The translations under genes and the position numbers were made by a program. DNA of 52,055 nucleotides from Daejeonella sp. (GTDB lineage Bacteria > Bacteroidota > Bacteroidia > Sphingobacteriales > Sphingobacteriaceae). A model generated the notes under the pieces. It searched no databases. It was not told the origin of the DNA and saw nothing but the letters and a program-made list of their open reading frames with translations. Positions within the stretch are counted from its first letter, which is position 1. Every line of letters begins with the position of its first letter. The stretch lies in assembly GCF_030695525.1 (NCBI RefSeq), contig NZ_JAUYSS010000026.1:1-52055 (forward strand). The letters are read 5' to 3'. This document shows positions 16,807-25,047 of the stretch, piece by piece.

Positions 16807-18812
16807 TGATCAAGCGCTTAGCCTTAGGATTATTCATACTGCTGTATCTGTTTGTTTCAGAGGTATTTGCCCAAAGAACAATCAGGGCAGAAGGGAGTGT
16901 GGGTTCATCAGGCCGTATGGGTCAGACCGGGGAGCGGGATACTTCCCTTAATAAGACGAGTGATGCCGATTCTGTTTATTTCTATGCCAAAGATATCCGA
17001 TACACCAATCTCAGTTTACTGAAAGAGGGTACCCAGACCAGGGGAATTGATACAACTGTACATAATTTTCAGAATTTCAGCCCATTATATCAGCCTAAGA
17101 GGCCTACTATCGGACTTGGAAGTGCAGGAATCGCTTATCGTGAAATGTTATTCAATCCAACTAAAACTATCGGTTTCGATGCAGGCTTTCATAGTCTTGA
17201 CCTCTACCGGCTGACACAGGATTCCATTAAATTCTACCGCGCCAAATCACCTTATACCGAACTGTATTACGTGAATGGTAGAATCCATGAGCAGATGTTT
17301 AAAGTAACGCATTCACAGAATGTTAAGCCGAATTTTAATGTAGGGGCAATCTATAACCGTCTGACCGGGGATGGTTTTTATGTCAATCAGAAAGCAGATC
17401 ACCTGAATGCAGCACTCTTTGCCTGGTATGAATCGCCAAATAATCGCTATAATATCGTCGGTGATATCATTTTCAATACTTTAAAGGCAGGTGAAAACGG
17501 ATCCACAAGAAATGATACTATTTTTAAGGAAAGTTCCCTTGATAAAAGAGCAGAGCCTGTATATTTGAAAGCCATAGGTGCCGACCGTCCGATGCAGACC
17601 TGGCGACAGACCCAATTCTTTCTCAAACAGTTATATTATCTTGGCAGAATGGATAGCCTCCAGGGGCCTGATTCTTCTGATAGGATTTTACCTACACAGC
17701 GTGTATCACACACCTTAACCTATACCCGTGATCAGTATAAGTTTTTCAGGAATGAAGAGGATGTATATGGAGCTTTTCCTACGCTTCCTTCCCGATCATT
17801 CACCCTAACCAATGATTCTACCAAAGTATCCAATCTACGGAATGAATTTACCTATAGTTTCTACCTGAGGGCTCAAGCCCTGAGTTTTATTAAGAATGAA
17901 CTTAAACTCGACCTGGGTATTCAAAATGATATATACCATTATGAGCAATTGGATTATAAAACCAATTTTTCGAATACAATGCTCAAAGCAGGTCTGGGTT
18001 ACCGCTTTAGTGATAAGGTAAATATTGAAGCTGATCTGAATCAAATTGTACAGGGTAAGAATGCGGGTGATTTTTTTTATGAAGCCAATACCAGCTTTTT
18101 ATTGAGTAAATCAATTGGCAGGTTTGTACTCGGGGCATATGTTCAAAATAAATCTCCTGAGCAGATGTACGAGCGTGTCGATTATCAGTATCATAGCTGG
18201 AACAGAAACTTTGAAAAATCAAAGATCAGTAATTTGTCCTTTATGTATCAGAATTTGAAATATAAGCTGTCAGCTAAAGCAGAGTATTTCCTGGTCGGTA
18301 ATTATCTCTATTACAGGGAAACCGCAAGTGCGAAACAGATTACACCAGATCAGTTCGGGACTAATATAAATCTGCTGAAAATTAGCCTGTCAAAGGATTT
18401 TAGGTTTGGAAAATTTAACCTTGAAAACCATATTGTTTATCAAAAAACTGACTTTCAGGATATTATCAGAACTCCGGAAATATATACCTATAATAGTTTT
18501 TATTATGCAAGCAGACTTTTTAAAGTGTTGTACACCAATGTTGGCTTCGACTTACGCTTTAATACTCCGTTCAAAGCTCCGGCCTACGCCATTAATGTTA
18601 GCCAGTTTTATAATGATAATGCCTCCCTTACATATTCTACTTATCCGGTACTGGATGTTTGGGTAAGAGCAACTTTAAAGCGGGCTAATCTGTTTCTGAA
18701 ATACGATTATGTGAACCAGGGATTGCTTTCCAGAGGATATTACACCGTCAGATCTTATCCGATGCAGGATAAAGTATTAAAGTTTGGGGTAAGCTGGAAA
18801 TTCTATAATTAA
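16806..18812 (+). CDS. Putative porin, Bacteroidota outer-membrane family
   Basis: A 668-aa exported protein with signal peptide (LALGLFILLYLFVSEVFAQ) and a mature part rich in alternating aromatic beta-strands, ending in an outer-membrane-like C-terminus (KVLKFGVSWKFYN). It matches my memory of the 'putative porin' family that commonly follows genes such as lpxK or PNP in Sphingobacteriaceae. The substrate is unknown. It is coupled to the upstream gene by a 1-nt overlap. A CCCGATAGCTATCGGG palindrome follows 6 nt past its stop. Confidence 0.82.
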   Translation: MIKRLALGLFILLYLFVSEVFAQRTIRAEGSVGSSGRMGQTGERDTSLNKTSDADSVYFYAKDIRYTNLSLLKEGTQTRGIDTTVHNFQNFSPLYQPKRPTIGLGSAGIAYREMLFNPTKTIGFDAGFHSLDLYRLTQDSIKFYRAKSPYTELYYVNGRIHEQMFKVTHSQNVKPNFNVGAIYNRLTGDGFYVNQKADHLNAALFAWYESPNNRYNIVGDIIFNTLKAGENGSTRNDTIFKESSLDKRAEPVYLKAIGADRPMQTWRQTQFFLKQLYYLGRMDSLQGPDSSDRILPTQRVSHTLTYTRDQYKFFRNEEDVYGAFPTLPSRSFTLTNDSTKVSNLRNEFTYSFYLRAQALSFIKNELKLDLGIQNDIYHYEQLDYKTNFSNTMLKAGLGYRFSDKVNIEADLNQIVQGKNAGDFFYEANTSFLLSKSIGRFVLGAYVQNKSPEQMYERVDYQYHSWNRNFEKSKISNLSFMYQNLKYKLSAKAEYFLVGNYLYYRETASAKQITPDQFGTNINLLKISLSKDFRFGKFNLENHIVYQKTDFQDIIRTPEIYTYNSFYYASRLFKVLYTNVGFDLRFNTPFKAPAYAINVSQFYNDNASLTYSTYPVLDVWVRATLKRANLFLKYDYVNQGLLSRGYYTVRSYPMQDKVLKFGVSWKFYN

Positions 18813-18818
18813 TTGAGA

Positions 18819-18834
18819 CCCGATAGCTATCGGG
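18819..18834. repeat. Palindrome CCCGATAGCTATCGGG
   Basis: A perfect 16-bp palindrome directly after the putative porin gene and next to heptamer site B. Similar GC-flanked palindromes are dispersed in genomes of this group. It may act as a terminator hairpin or be a REP unit. Confidence 0.6.
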
Positions 18835-18977
18835 TGGAGAATTGAGAGTGGAGAATTAGGTTGGATTTCTGATTTAATACTAACATTCCAAAGGATAGTT
18901 TTTCCAGATTTGGCGGATTTGTGATTTCCTGAAGAATTTTCCTCCATTCTCCATTCTCCATTCTCCACTCTCCCCTA
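18834..18977. repeat. Heptanucleotide-period inverted arms (site B)
   Basis: The left arm (18834-18859) has GGAGAAT/TGAGAGT units. The right arm (18940-18977) has three CTCCATT units then CTCCACT. The arms are roughly complementary, so the ~80-nt spacer can be closed into a long hairpin. The site lies between the convergent ends of the porin and the exported protein at 18979, where it could serve as a bidirectional terminator. Confidence 0.6.
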
Positions 18978-18978
18978 A

Positions 18979-20241
18979 TCAAGTTTTCTGTTTCTTCTTC
19001 TTCGCAGCAGGGAATAAGACATTATTCAGAATTAATCTGTATCCCGGTGAGTTAGGGTGCAGATTGAGGTCGGTAGGAGGGTCTCCAACCATATGCTGAT
19101 AATCTTCCGGATCATGCCCGCCATAGAAGGTCCACTGGCCTTTTCCGAACTCTCCGTGGATGTAACGCGCTTCATCGCTGGTTTTGGTTTCACCCATCAC
19201 AAGCACATTCGGCTTAATTACATTCTTCCTGAATGCGGTTGTCTGCCCCATAAACCCTTTCACTACTTTATCATGGTTTTGAGTAAGCATTGCCGGAACG
19301 ATATCCCATTTTGCTGAGAAATCAAACAGGGTAAAAAAGTCGTTTGTCCGGTTTACAGCTTGAGATCGGAAAGGAGTAGCGTCTATATTCGAAAATTCAT
19401 TGTTTGCAGGGTTCACATCCAGCTTGAAGTTCTGGAAGGCAAAGGTTTGATTAAAATCGAGTTTCGACTGAGCATTCGGGTCTGAGGAGTCACCATCGAA
19501 TACACGCTCCACGATGTCTGTACCATTAGCTGCAAGTGCTATATCAATAGTTTCCGGGCCTGAGCACATGGCAAACATAAAGCCACCCCCCGAGCAAAAG
19601 TTTCGGATAGTTCTGGCAACTTCCAGTTTCATTTCAGAAACTTTACTGAAACCATTTCTCTTTGCAGTTGCTTCCTGCAATTTTACATCTTCGATAAACC
19701 ATGAGGCATTTCTGAACGCACTCCAGAAACGGTTGTATTGCCCGGTAAAATCTTCGTGGTGAAGATGCAGCCAGTCGTATTTCGGCAATTCACCTTTCAA
19801 TACTTCATCGTCATAAAGAATATCATATGGAATTTCTGCATAGCTAAGAACCATGGTCACGGCATCGTCCCATGGTAACTTGTTTTTTGGAGAATAAACG
19901 GCAATTTTAGGAGCTTTCTCCAGTTTGACCATCTCCATATTTACTGATGGATCGGTCACCTCGTTCAAAATCGCATTCACTTTTCCATCTGCAAGCACTT
20001 CATAAGACACCCCTCTGATCTTACATTCTGATTCCATTGACTGTGTATATTTCATCAGAAAACTGCCCCCTCTGTAATTCAACAGCCAGTCGGTTTCGAG
20101 GCCATTTTTTAAGGCCCAATAAGTGATACCATAGGCTTTCAAATGATTTTTCTGATCTTCATCCATCGGAATAAGAATGGAGGCGGCCTTGCAAAATGCA
20201 GTTAAAAGGAGGAAAAGAAGAGTTAATCTGGCTTTTAACAT
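18979..20241 (-). CDS. Exported protein often labelled 'asparagine synthetase B' (function unknown)
   Basis: A 420-aa protein with a clean signal peptide (LTLLFLLLTAFCKA, cleavage near residue 19). Bacteroidota homologues are often named asparagine synthetase B, but I see no N-terminal nucleophile Cys2 and no ATP-pyrophosphatase loop, and the protein is exported. The visible features are a ThuA/class I amidotransferase-like core: YDWLHLHHEDFTG, a Cys in FMFAMCSGPETIDIALA, and a C-terminal GQWTFYGGHDPEDYQH segment. Those pieces suggest a periplasmic gliding or surface-related protein, which I cannot specify. It stands alone on the minus strand. Confidence 0.75.
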   Translation of the reverse strand: MLKARLTLLFLLLTAFCKAASILIPMDEDQKNHLKAYGITYWALKNGLETDWLLNYRGGSFLMKYTQSMESECKIRGVSYEVLADGKVNAILNEVTDPSVNMEMVKLEKAPKIAVYSPKNKLPWDDAVTMVLSYAEIPYDILYDDEVLKGELPKYDWLHLHHEDFTGQYNRFWSAFRNASWFIEDVKLQEATAKRNGFSKVSEMKLEVARTIRNFCSGGGFMFAMCSGPETIDIALAANGTDIVERVFDGDSSDPNAQSKLDFNQTFAFQNFKLDVNPANNEFSNIDATPFRSQAVNRTNDFFTLFDFSAKWDIVPAMLTQNHDKVVKGFMGQTTAFRKNVIKPNVLVMGETKTSDEARYIHGEFGKGQWTFYGGHDPEDYQHMVGDPPTDLNLHPNSPGYRLILNNVLFPAAKKKKQKT

Positions 20242-20323
20242 CAGGTATTATAACGTTATACAGTATTTAAAGGTATAAAAAGAAGAAGATATTTGAAGTA
20301 TTTCATCAATTGACTGAAATAAT

Positions 20324-20331
20324 TACCTTTG
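20324..20331 (+). promoter_or_regulatory. Candidate -7 element of the PPIase gene
   Basis: TACCTTTG matches TAnnTTTG, 24 nt before the ATG at 20356. A TTG at 20310-20312 is too close, and TTTG at 20292-20295 is 28 nt away, so the -33 assignment is open. Confidence 0.4.
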
Positions 20332-20355
20332 TCTTCCAATTATAAGGAAACAAAT

Positions 20356-20793
20356 ATGAGCAAAGCAATTATTAAAACCGAGAAAGGTGATATGACCGTT
20401 CAATTTTATGATAAAGATGCACCAAATACAGTTGCAAATTTCTTGAAATTGGCCAAAGAAGGTTATTATGATGGTGTAACTTTTCACAGAGTTATTAATG
20501 ACTTTGTGATACAGGGTGGAGATCCGACAGGAACTGGTGCTGGTGGTCCGGGTTACAGCATTGATTGTGAGCTTGAAGGGGAAAATCAATTCCACGACAG
20601 AGGGGTTCTTTCCATGGCCCATGCCGGCCGCAATACAGGCGGTTCACAGTTTTTCATTTGCCATAGCCGTACAAATACTTCTCATCTTGATCGTAATCAT
20701 ACCTGTTTTGGTAAGGTTATTGAGAATGTAGATGTTGTTGATGATATCCGTCAGGGTGATAAGATATTAGGAATAGAGATTATTGAAGAATAG
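20356..20793 (+). CDS. Cyclophilin-type peptidyl-prolyl cis-trans isomerase
   Basis: A 145-aa cytosolic cyclophilin that speeds proline isomerisation during folding. The catalytic and binding motifs are complete: FHRVINDFVIQGGDPTGTG, LSMAHAGRNTGGSQFFIC and HLDRNHTCFGKVIENVDVV. I take MSKAIIKTEKG at 20356 as the start, because the upstream in-frame ATG would put the -7 element inside the gene. A single-domain protein without signal peptide, the PpiB type. Confidence 0.93.
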   Translation: MSKAIIKTEKGDMTVQFYDKDAPNTVANFLKLAKEGYYDGVTFHRVINDFVIQGGDPTGTGAGGPGYSIDCELEGENQFHDRGVLSMAHAGRNTGGSQFFICHSRTNTSHLDRNHTCFGKVIENVDVVDDIRQGDKILGIEIIEE

Positions 20794-20796
20794 ATT

Positions 20797-20879
20797 TGAG
20801 ATATGAGATCTGAGATTTGAGAAGCTTTTAAAGCGTCCGTTAAGATCTCATATCTCACATCTCATATCTCATATCTAAA
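20797..20879. repeat. Heptanucleotide-period inverted arms (site C)
   Basis: The left arm has GAGATAT, GAGATCT, GAGATTT units. The right arm has four ATCTCAT-type units complementary to it, with a short spacer (about 20826-20842). It fills the gap between the PPIase stop and the DUF5606 ATG and can form a strong hairpin. Confidence 0.65.
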
Positions 20880-20885
20880 AAAAAT

Positions 20886-21416
20886 ATGAATTTAAGAGGA
20901 TTAGTATCCGTATCCGGTAAGCCGGGATTGTTTAAGCTGATTGGACAGAATAAATCTGGCTTTATCCTGGAAACATTGGATGAGCAGAAGAATAAGATCG
21001 TAGTGAACATCAGTACTGCAAAGATGGCCTCTTTAGAAGATATTACCGTTTTTGGTGATACGGCTGATTTGAAACTGAGCGATATTTTCCTGAAAATGAA
21101 GGACAGCAAAAGTCTGCCTGATGCAAAAACCGCTGATGGCAATGCTTTGCGTACTTTCTTTACAGAAGTAGCTCCTGATCACGATCAGGAACGTGTTTAT
21201 GCATCTGATATGAAGAAGATTATCAATTGGTTCACTATTATTAAGGATCTGCCTTTATTCAGTGAAGAGGCTCCGGAGCCAATTGCAGATGGCTCTGTGG
21301 TACCTGCTGCTACTGATGCTCCGCCTGTTAAAAAGCCTGAGCCAGTTAAGGAGAAGCCTAAAGCTACCAAAGCTGCAGGAAAGAGTGCAACACGATTGTC
21401 GCAGAAATCGAAGTAG
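20886..21416 (+). CDS. DUF5606 domain protein
   Basis: A 176-aa protein. Residues 1-140 match the DUF5606 pattern as I remember it (MNLRGLVSVSGKPGLFKLI, KIVVNISTAKMASLEDITVF, LSDIFLKM). The tail (about 140-176) is Pro/Lys/Ala-rich and disordered. The family is near-universal in Bacteroidota, small and cytosolic, and its function is unknown. It begins 6 nt after the heptamer repeat of site C. Confidence 0.85.
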   Translation: MNLRGLVSVSGKPGLFKLIGQNKSGFILETLDEQKNKIVVNISTAKMASLEDITVFGDTADLKLSDIFLKMKDSKSLPDAKTADGNALRTFFTEVAPDHDQERVYASDMKKIINWFTIIKDLPLFSEEAPEPIADGSVVPAATDAPPVKKPEPVKEKPKATKAAGKSATRLSQKSK

Positions 21417-21540
21417 GGGGCAGGAGGTCTGAGGTCTGAGGTCTGAAGTCTGAGGTCTGAAGTCTGAGGTCTGAAGTCTGAGGTTTGAAGTAGGAGGTCT
21501 GAAGTCTGAGGTTTGAAGTAGGAGGTTTGAAGTAGGAGTG
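21417..21540. repeat. Heptanucleotide tandem repeat GAGGTCT/GAAGTCT (site D)
   Basis: About 120 bp of 7-nt units alternate between GAGGTCT, GAAGTCT, GAGGTTT and GAAGTAG. They start at the stop codon of the DUF5606 gene. This is a GA-rich strand only; no complementary CT-rich arm is present. It lies between convergent gene ends. Confidence 0.7.
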
Positions 21541-21581
21541 GACTAGAGATAAGCCATTAAGGTTATCTGGACTCTATCTCC

Positions 21582-21704
21582 TCAAAAGAAGCGTATAATC
21601 GCATATACAATAGCCAGACCAATCAGGATCATGATCCAAAGCAGTCTGTTTTCTTTTGATTGATTACCTGACCGGAATCTGTATTTTCTTTTATATTCTG
21701 TCAT
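21582..21704 (-). CDS. Small single-pass membrane protein (40 aa), unrecognised
   Basis: The frame reads MTEYKRKYRF, then a basic-polar stretch, then a hydrophobic helix (LLWIMILIGLAIVYAII) and ends RFF. Length is 40 aa. The start lies 11 nt after the rlmH stop on the same strand, so it is probably co-transcribed. The pattern (basic cytosolic N end, one C-terminal helix) is typical of a real small inner-membrane peptide rather than chance. No homologue is recognised and no function is proposed. Confidence 0.65.
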   Translation of the reverse strand: MTEYKRKYRFRSGNQSKENRLLWIMILIGLAIVYAIIRFF

Positions 21705-21715
21705 AATTCAGTGCT

Positions 21716-22189
21716 TTAATCATGGTGATAAGGTTCTCCTTTCAAAATGGTGCAGGCACGATAGAGCTGTTCCGTAAAAAAAAGGCGGATCATCTGATGT
21801 GAAAGTGTCATTTTTGAAAAGGATATTTTTTCATTGCTTCGTTGGTAAACTTCATTGCTAAATCCATAGGGGCCTCCAATGATAAATACCAGGTGCTGCA
21901 GCCCTCCTGCCATTTTTTTATTTAAATATACGGAAAAGCCTCTTGATGTGAACTCTTTACCGTTTTCATCGAGCAGAATGACATGGTCAGTGCTTTGAAT
22001 ATTTTTAAAAATTAATTCTGCTTCTTTGCTTTTTTGTTGTTCCTGCGACAGGCTCTTTGTATTCTTTAATTCCGGGATCTCGAGTATCCGGAAGGGGATA
22101 TAATGTTTCAGGCGTTTGAGATAGATGTCAATGCCTTCTAAAAGATATTTGTCTTCTGTTTTGCCGATGGTTAAAAGGGTGATTTTCAT
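21716..22189 (-). CDS. rlmH: 23S rRNA pseudouridine(1915)-N3 methyltransferase RlmH
   Basis: A 157-aa SPOUT methyltransferase of normal family length. It starts MKITLLTIGKTEDKYL. The SAM-binding knot shows LVFIIGGPYGFSNEVY, and it ends with SHQMIRLFFTEQLYRACTILKGEPYHHD, the invariant C-terminal signature. It follows the PKD surface-protein gene on the minus strand with a 38-nt gap and is followed by the 40-aa membrane peptide. Confidence 0.96.
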   Translation of the reverse strand: MKITLLTIGKTEDKYLLEGIDIYLKRLKHYIPFRILEIPELKNTKSLSQEQQKSKEAELIFKNIQSTDHVILLDENGKEFTSRGFSVYLNKKMAGGLQHLVFIIGGPYGFSNEVYQRSNEKISFSKMTLSHQMIRLFFTEQLYRACTILKGEPYHHD

Positions 22190-22227
22190 TTATAGCATCG
22201 TTTTATTTTCTTTGCCGGCATAAGATT

Positions 22228-24768
22228 TTAACGTAATATAGTAACCGGCCCTGATTTTTTGATGATATTTCCATTAAAATCGCTCGCATCAATCAGATAA
22301 TAATAAGTTCCAACCGGCAGGGGTTCATTTTTATAAGTTCCTTTCCAATGATTAAACAGATCATCCGAAACAAACATCGATACGCCGAACCGGTTGAAAA
22401 TCTGTATTTTGTAGGTTTTGATATTGGTCATGCTGATTACAAACTCATCATTTAAAGTGTCATTATTTGGAGTAAAGGTATTAGGAATGAACAGGATATT
22501 ATTTGCGCTAATCATGAACTGGCCCTGGGCGGTGGATGCACTACACACCGAACTTTTAAACACAGTCAGCCTCACCTCGAAATCACCTTCACTGAGGTAG
22601 GTATGTTCGGGATCCTTGTCTGTAGAGTTATTCCCATCCCCAAATTCCCATAAAAATGCATCTGCATCTTTTGATTCATTGAAAAATCGCACAAGGATAG
22701 GGAATGATAGTTTTGAAGGGGGCTTTGGCTCTGAACGGAATGCCGCCACCGGATTTTTATAAATTGGTGGGACTTCTATTGTCGCCGTTTCGGTAATGCA
22801 ATTTCCCCTGCTCAAGGTGAGGGTATAGGTCCCTGCTACTGCTTCACTTGTAACCGGTATTTCTGGTGATTGCAGATTGGAACTGAAATTATTCGGGCCT
22901 GTCCAGTTGTAAATTACATTGCTTTGTGCTGCGGTACTGAGCCTGATCACATCTGTCAGGCAGAAATCGGGCTTATTGACAATGATTACAGGTTTTGCCG
23001 GACTTAATGCCACGATGATCTCTTGTGTGAAAACGCTGATACATCCTGAACTTCCTTCTGCTTCGAGACGAATGGTCTTGGTTCCTGAGCCAGAATAAGT
23101 AACTGTATTTACCGGATTACTGCCTCCCGGAGGGATATTTGAACCCTCCCCAAAATCCCATTTCAGTTTCTGGTATTCTATAGAACGATTGGTAAAGGTA
23201 AAGGTTTGCTGCGGGGTGCAGGGACTGGTACTCGTCATCACAAATGAGGCGCTTGGTGTTTGTCCGATAGAAGCTATGCTAACTGCTGCTGCCTCGCTTG
23301 TACAACCATTCAGGCTAACAGTGACAGCGTATGTGCCAGCCTTGCCAACACCATCAACAGGGACCTTGATTTCAGCAGTGCTTGCGCTAAATCCCCCCGG
23401 ACCGGTCCAGGAATATGTCGCTCCATCCACCAAATCAATCTTCAAATTTATCGTTTCACCAACACAGTATCTTGTTTGGAGGCCACTTATTTTTGGTACA
23501 TCGGGTTTAATGACGTGCATGAAAGTTTCTGTTTGCACAACCGAGCACCCATCTTTGTTCTTTACCTCTAAAACAACTGTTTTCAATCCGGATGTGTTGT
23601 AGGTTACGATGCCAGGATTTTGGTCATTACTTCCGGCAATACTTGCCCCTTCTCCAAAATACCATTGTAAAATGGTGAAATCAGAAGCTTCGCTGCTAAA
23701 TGTATAGGAAGGGCTGGAAGTACACAGATTATTATCCACTTTCTTGATTTTTGCGGTAGGGCCTTTAAATAAACCGGTTCCGGCTTTGCCTGCTTTGTCG
23801 GTAAAGGCAATTTCAAATCCATTATTACCCGCTGAGGCATTGTTTACAAGGAGAGCATAAACATAACCATTTTTCATAGTGACGAACTGAACTACACCAT
23901 CTTGTCCTGTCCCACAGCCACTTGACTCCCTTAAATCAGTTGCATTAAAGTCTAATCCCGTTTGTACATATGTTGCCTCATTCGCACAACGTTGATTGAT
24001 GCCTTCCCCGGCGGCACATCTGATCGCATTAGAGGCTAAAGGATTCTGTGTATTACCTTCAGGCCCTAATTCATATAATACCCAGTCAATATCGTCCCTT
24101 TTGCTTGGTGTAATCGTAAAGACGAGTGTTCCATCGTTGGCAGCAGTCCATTTATACCATGCAGAATTTGTTTCTGAAAAAGCAATACCGGGTTGGACAT
24201 CCAGGCAAGTCCCTATTGCTTCATTGGGATTTAAACCTGCACCTGATATGTTAACCTCCCTTATTATGCTCTCAATTGAACAGATTAACGATGCTCCTGA
24301 GAAATCCTGTCCGGCTTTAATTTCAGACTGATAATTCTCAATACAAAGTTTGAAAGTGCCAGTATTGTTATTAGCCCCGCTGATTCCAATGAAATAAGTA
24401 ATACCCGGAACTAATCCTGCACCTGTTATAATAGTTGTATTGCCATCTTTTATTGTCTCTATAGTTCTTAGCGTGCCACCGCATGTATTGTATAAACGAA
24501 TTTCAGGTGATTGTAAGGTGCCAGTACCTGGAGAACCACTAACAGTCACCTTAACCTCAAAATTCCTTGCAGTAAACCTAAACCATACATCATTTCCAGT
24601 GCCAATGAAAGAAGGGCTTGCATTTATATTGCTGTATTGTCCGTTGCCTGAACAATATTCACGTGCATCATTAATTTCAATAGCATTTGCACACTCATCA
24701 TTTGCAGGTTGTGCAAATGCAGTAAATACTGATATAAAAAGAAGAAAAAAAAGTGAAATGTATCTCAA
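22228..24768 (-). CDS. Surface protein with PKD domains and type IX secretion C-terminal sorting domain
   Basis: A large secreted protein. I propose a TTG start at 24768, which yields an immediate signal peptide (LRYISLFFLLFISVFTAFAQ read from TTG) and 846 aa. The in-frame extension to 24972 runs through dispersed hairpin repeats and has no signal at its start. After NDECANAIEI, pre-peptidase-like and PKD-like beta domains alternate (WDFGEGSN, WEFGDGNNSTDKDPEHTYL). The last ~90 residues are the gliding-motility-associated C-terminal domain (FIPNTFTPNNDTLNDEF, IFNRFG, GTYYYLI), so export is by the T9SS. The ligand is unknown. It is probably the first gene of a unit with rlmH. Confidence 0.85.
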   Translation of the reverse strand: MRYISLFFLLFISVFTAFAQPANDECANAIEINDAREYCSGNGQYSNINASPSFIGTGNDVWFRFTARNFEVKVTVSGSPGTGTLQSPEIRLYNTCGGTLRTIETIKDGNTTIITGAGLVPGITYFIGISGANNNTGTFKLCIENYQSEIKAGQDFSGASLICSIESIIREVNISGAGLNPNEAIGTCLDVQPGIAFSETNSAWYKWTAANDGTLVFTITPSKRDDIDWVLYELGPEGNTQNPLASNAIRCAAGEGINQRCANEATYVQTGLDFNATDLRESSGCGTGQDGVVQFVTMKNGYVYALLVNNASAGNNGFEIAFTDKAGKAGTGLFKGPTAKIKKVDNNLCTSSPSYTFSSEASDFTILQWYFGEGASIAGSNDQNPGIVTYNTSGLKTVVLEVKNKDGCSVVQTETFMHVIKPDVPKISGLQTRYCVGETINLKIDLVDGATYSWTGPGGFSASTAEIKVPVDGVGKAGTYAVTVSLNGCTSEAAAVSIASIGQTPSASFVMTSTSPCTPQQTFTFTNRSIEYQKLKWDFGEGSNIPPGGSNPVNTVTYSGSGTKTIRLEAEGSSGCISVFTQEIIVALSPAKPVIIVNKPDFCLTDVIRLSTAAQSNVIYNWTGPNNFSSNLQSPEIPVTSEAVAGTYTLTLSRGNCITETATIEVPPIYKNPVAAFRSEPKPPSKLSFPILVRFFNESKDADAFLWEFGDGNNSTDKDPEHTYLSEGDFEVRLTVFKSSVCSASTAQGQFMISANNILFIPNTFTPNNDTLNDEFVISMTNIKTYKIQIFNRFGVSMFVSDDLFNHWKGTYKNEPLPVGTYYYLIDASDFNGNIIKKSGPVTILR

Positions 24769-24892
24769 TTTTATGATATAGGCTGCTATAAAAGTACGAA
24801 AAACAGCCCAAATATGTTCAGGGAAAGGCTTTTTACTATATTGTTTTCTTTTACTGTAATTAGTATTCGTATAAAAAATCTGGTTTTTCGAA

Positions 24893-24990
24893 CCCGAAGG
24901 TGGTCGTATGTGAGAATTATACATGCGACCACCGGGGTCGGGATTTCCGTGTATATGGTATGCTATAAACATTTGAACCCTTCAGGTTCA
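24893..24990. repeat. Dispersed hairpin repeats upstream of the T9SS protein
   Basis: A 13-bp hairpin GGTGGTCGTATGT (24899-24911) pairs with ACATGCGACCACC (24921-24933) with one wobble, and outer CCCGA/TCGGG can extend it. A second hairpin, TGAACC/GGTTCA around CTTCA, is at 24974-24990. Both contain cores resembling other REP-like hairpins in the window (1-130 and 35895-35911). Confidence 0.5.
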
Positions 24991-25047
24991 GTAGAAGAAA
25001 TTCCAACTGTATGTACTGACCTGGCAATTTATAGGTCATTTCGAAAA

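Noticed and set aside
18777-18968. 63-aa open frame on the minus strand
   Set aside because: It is read through the period-7 repeat and the palindrome at 18819-18834; low-complexity translation.
21417-21540. CRISPR array
   Set aside because: Units are contiguous 7-mers with no spacers, and no cas genes lie nearby.
24769-24972. N-terminal extension of the T9SS protein
   Set aside because: It crosses hairpin repeats and puts the signal peptide in the middle of the protein.
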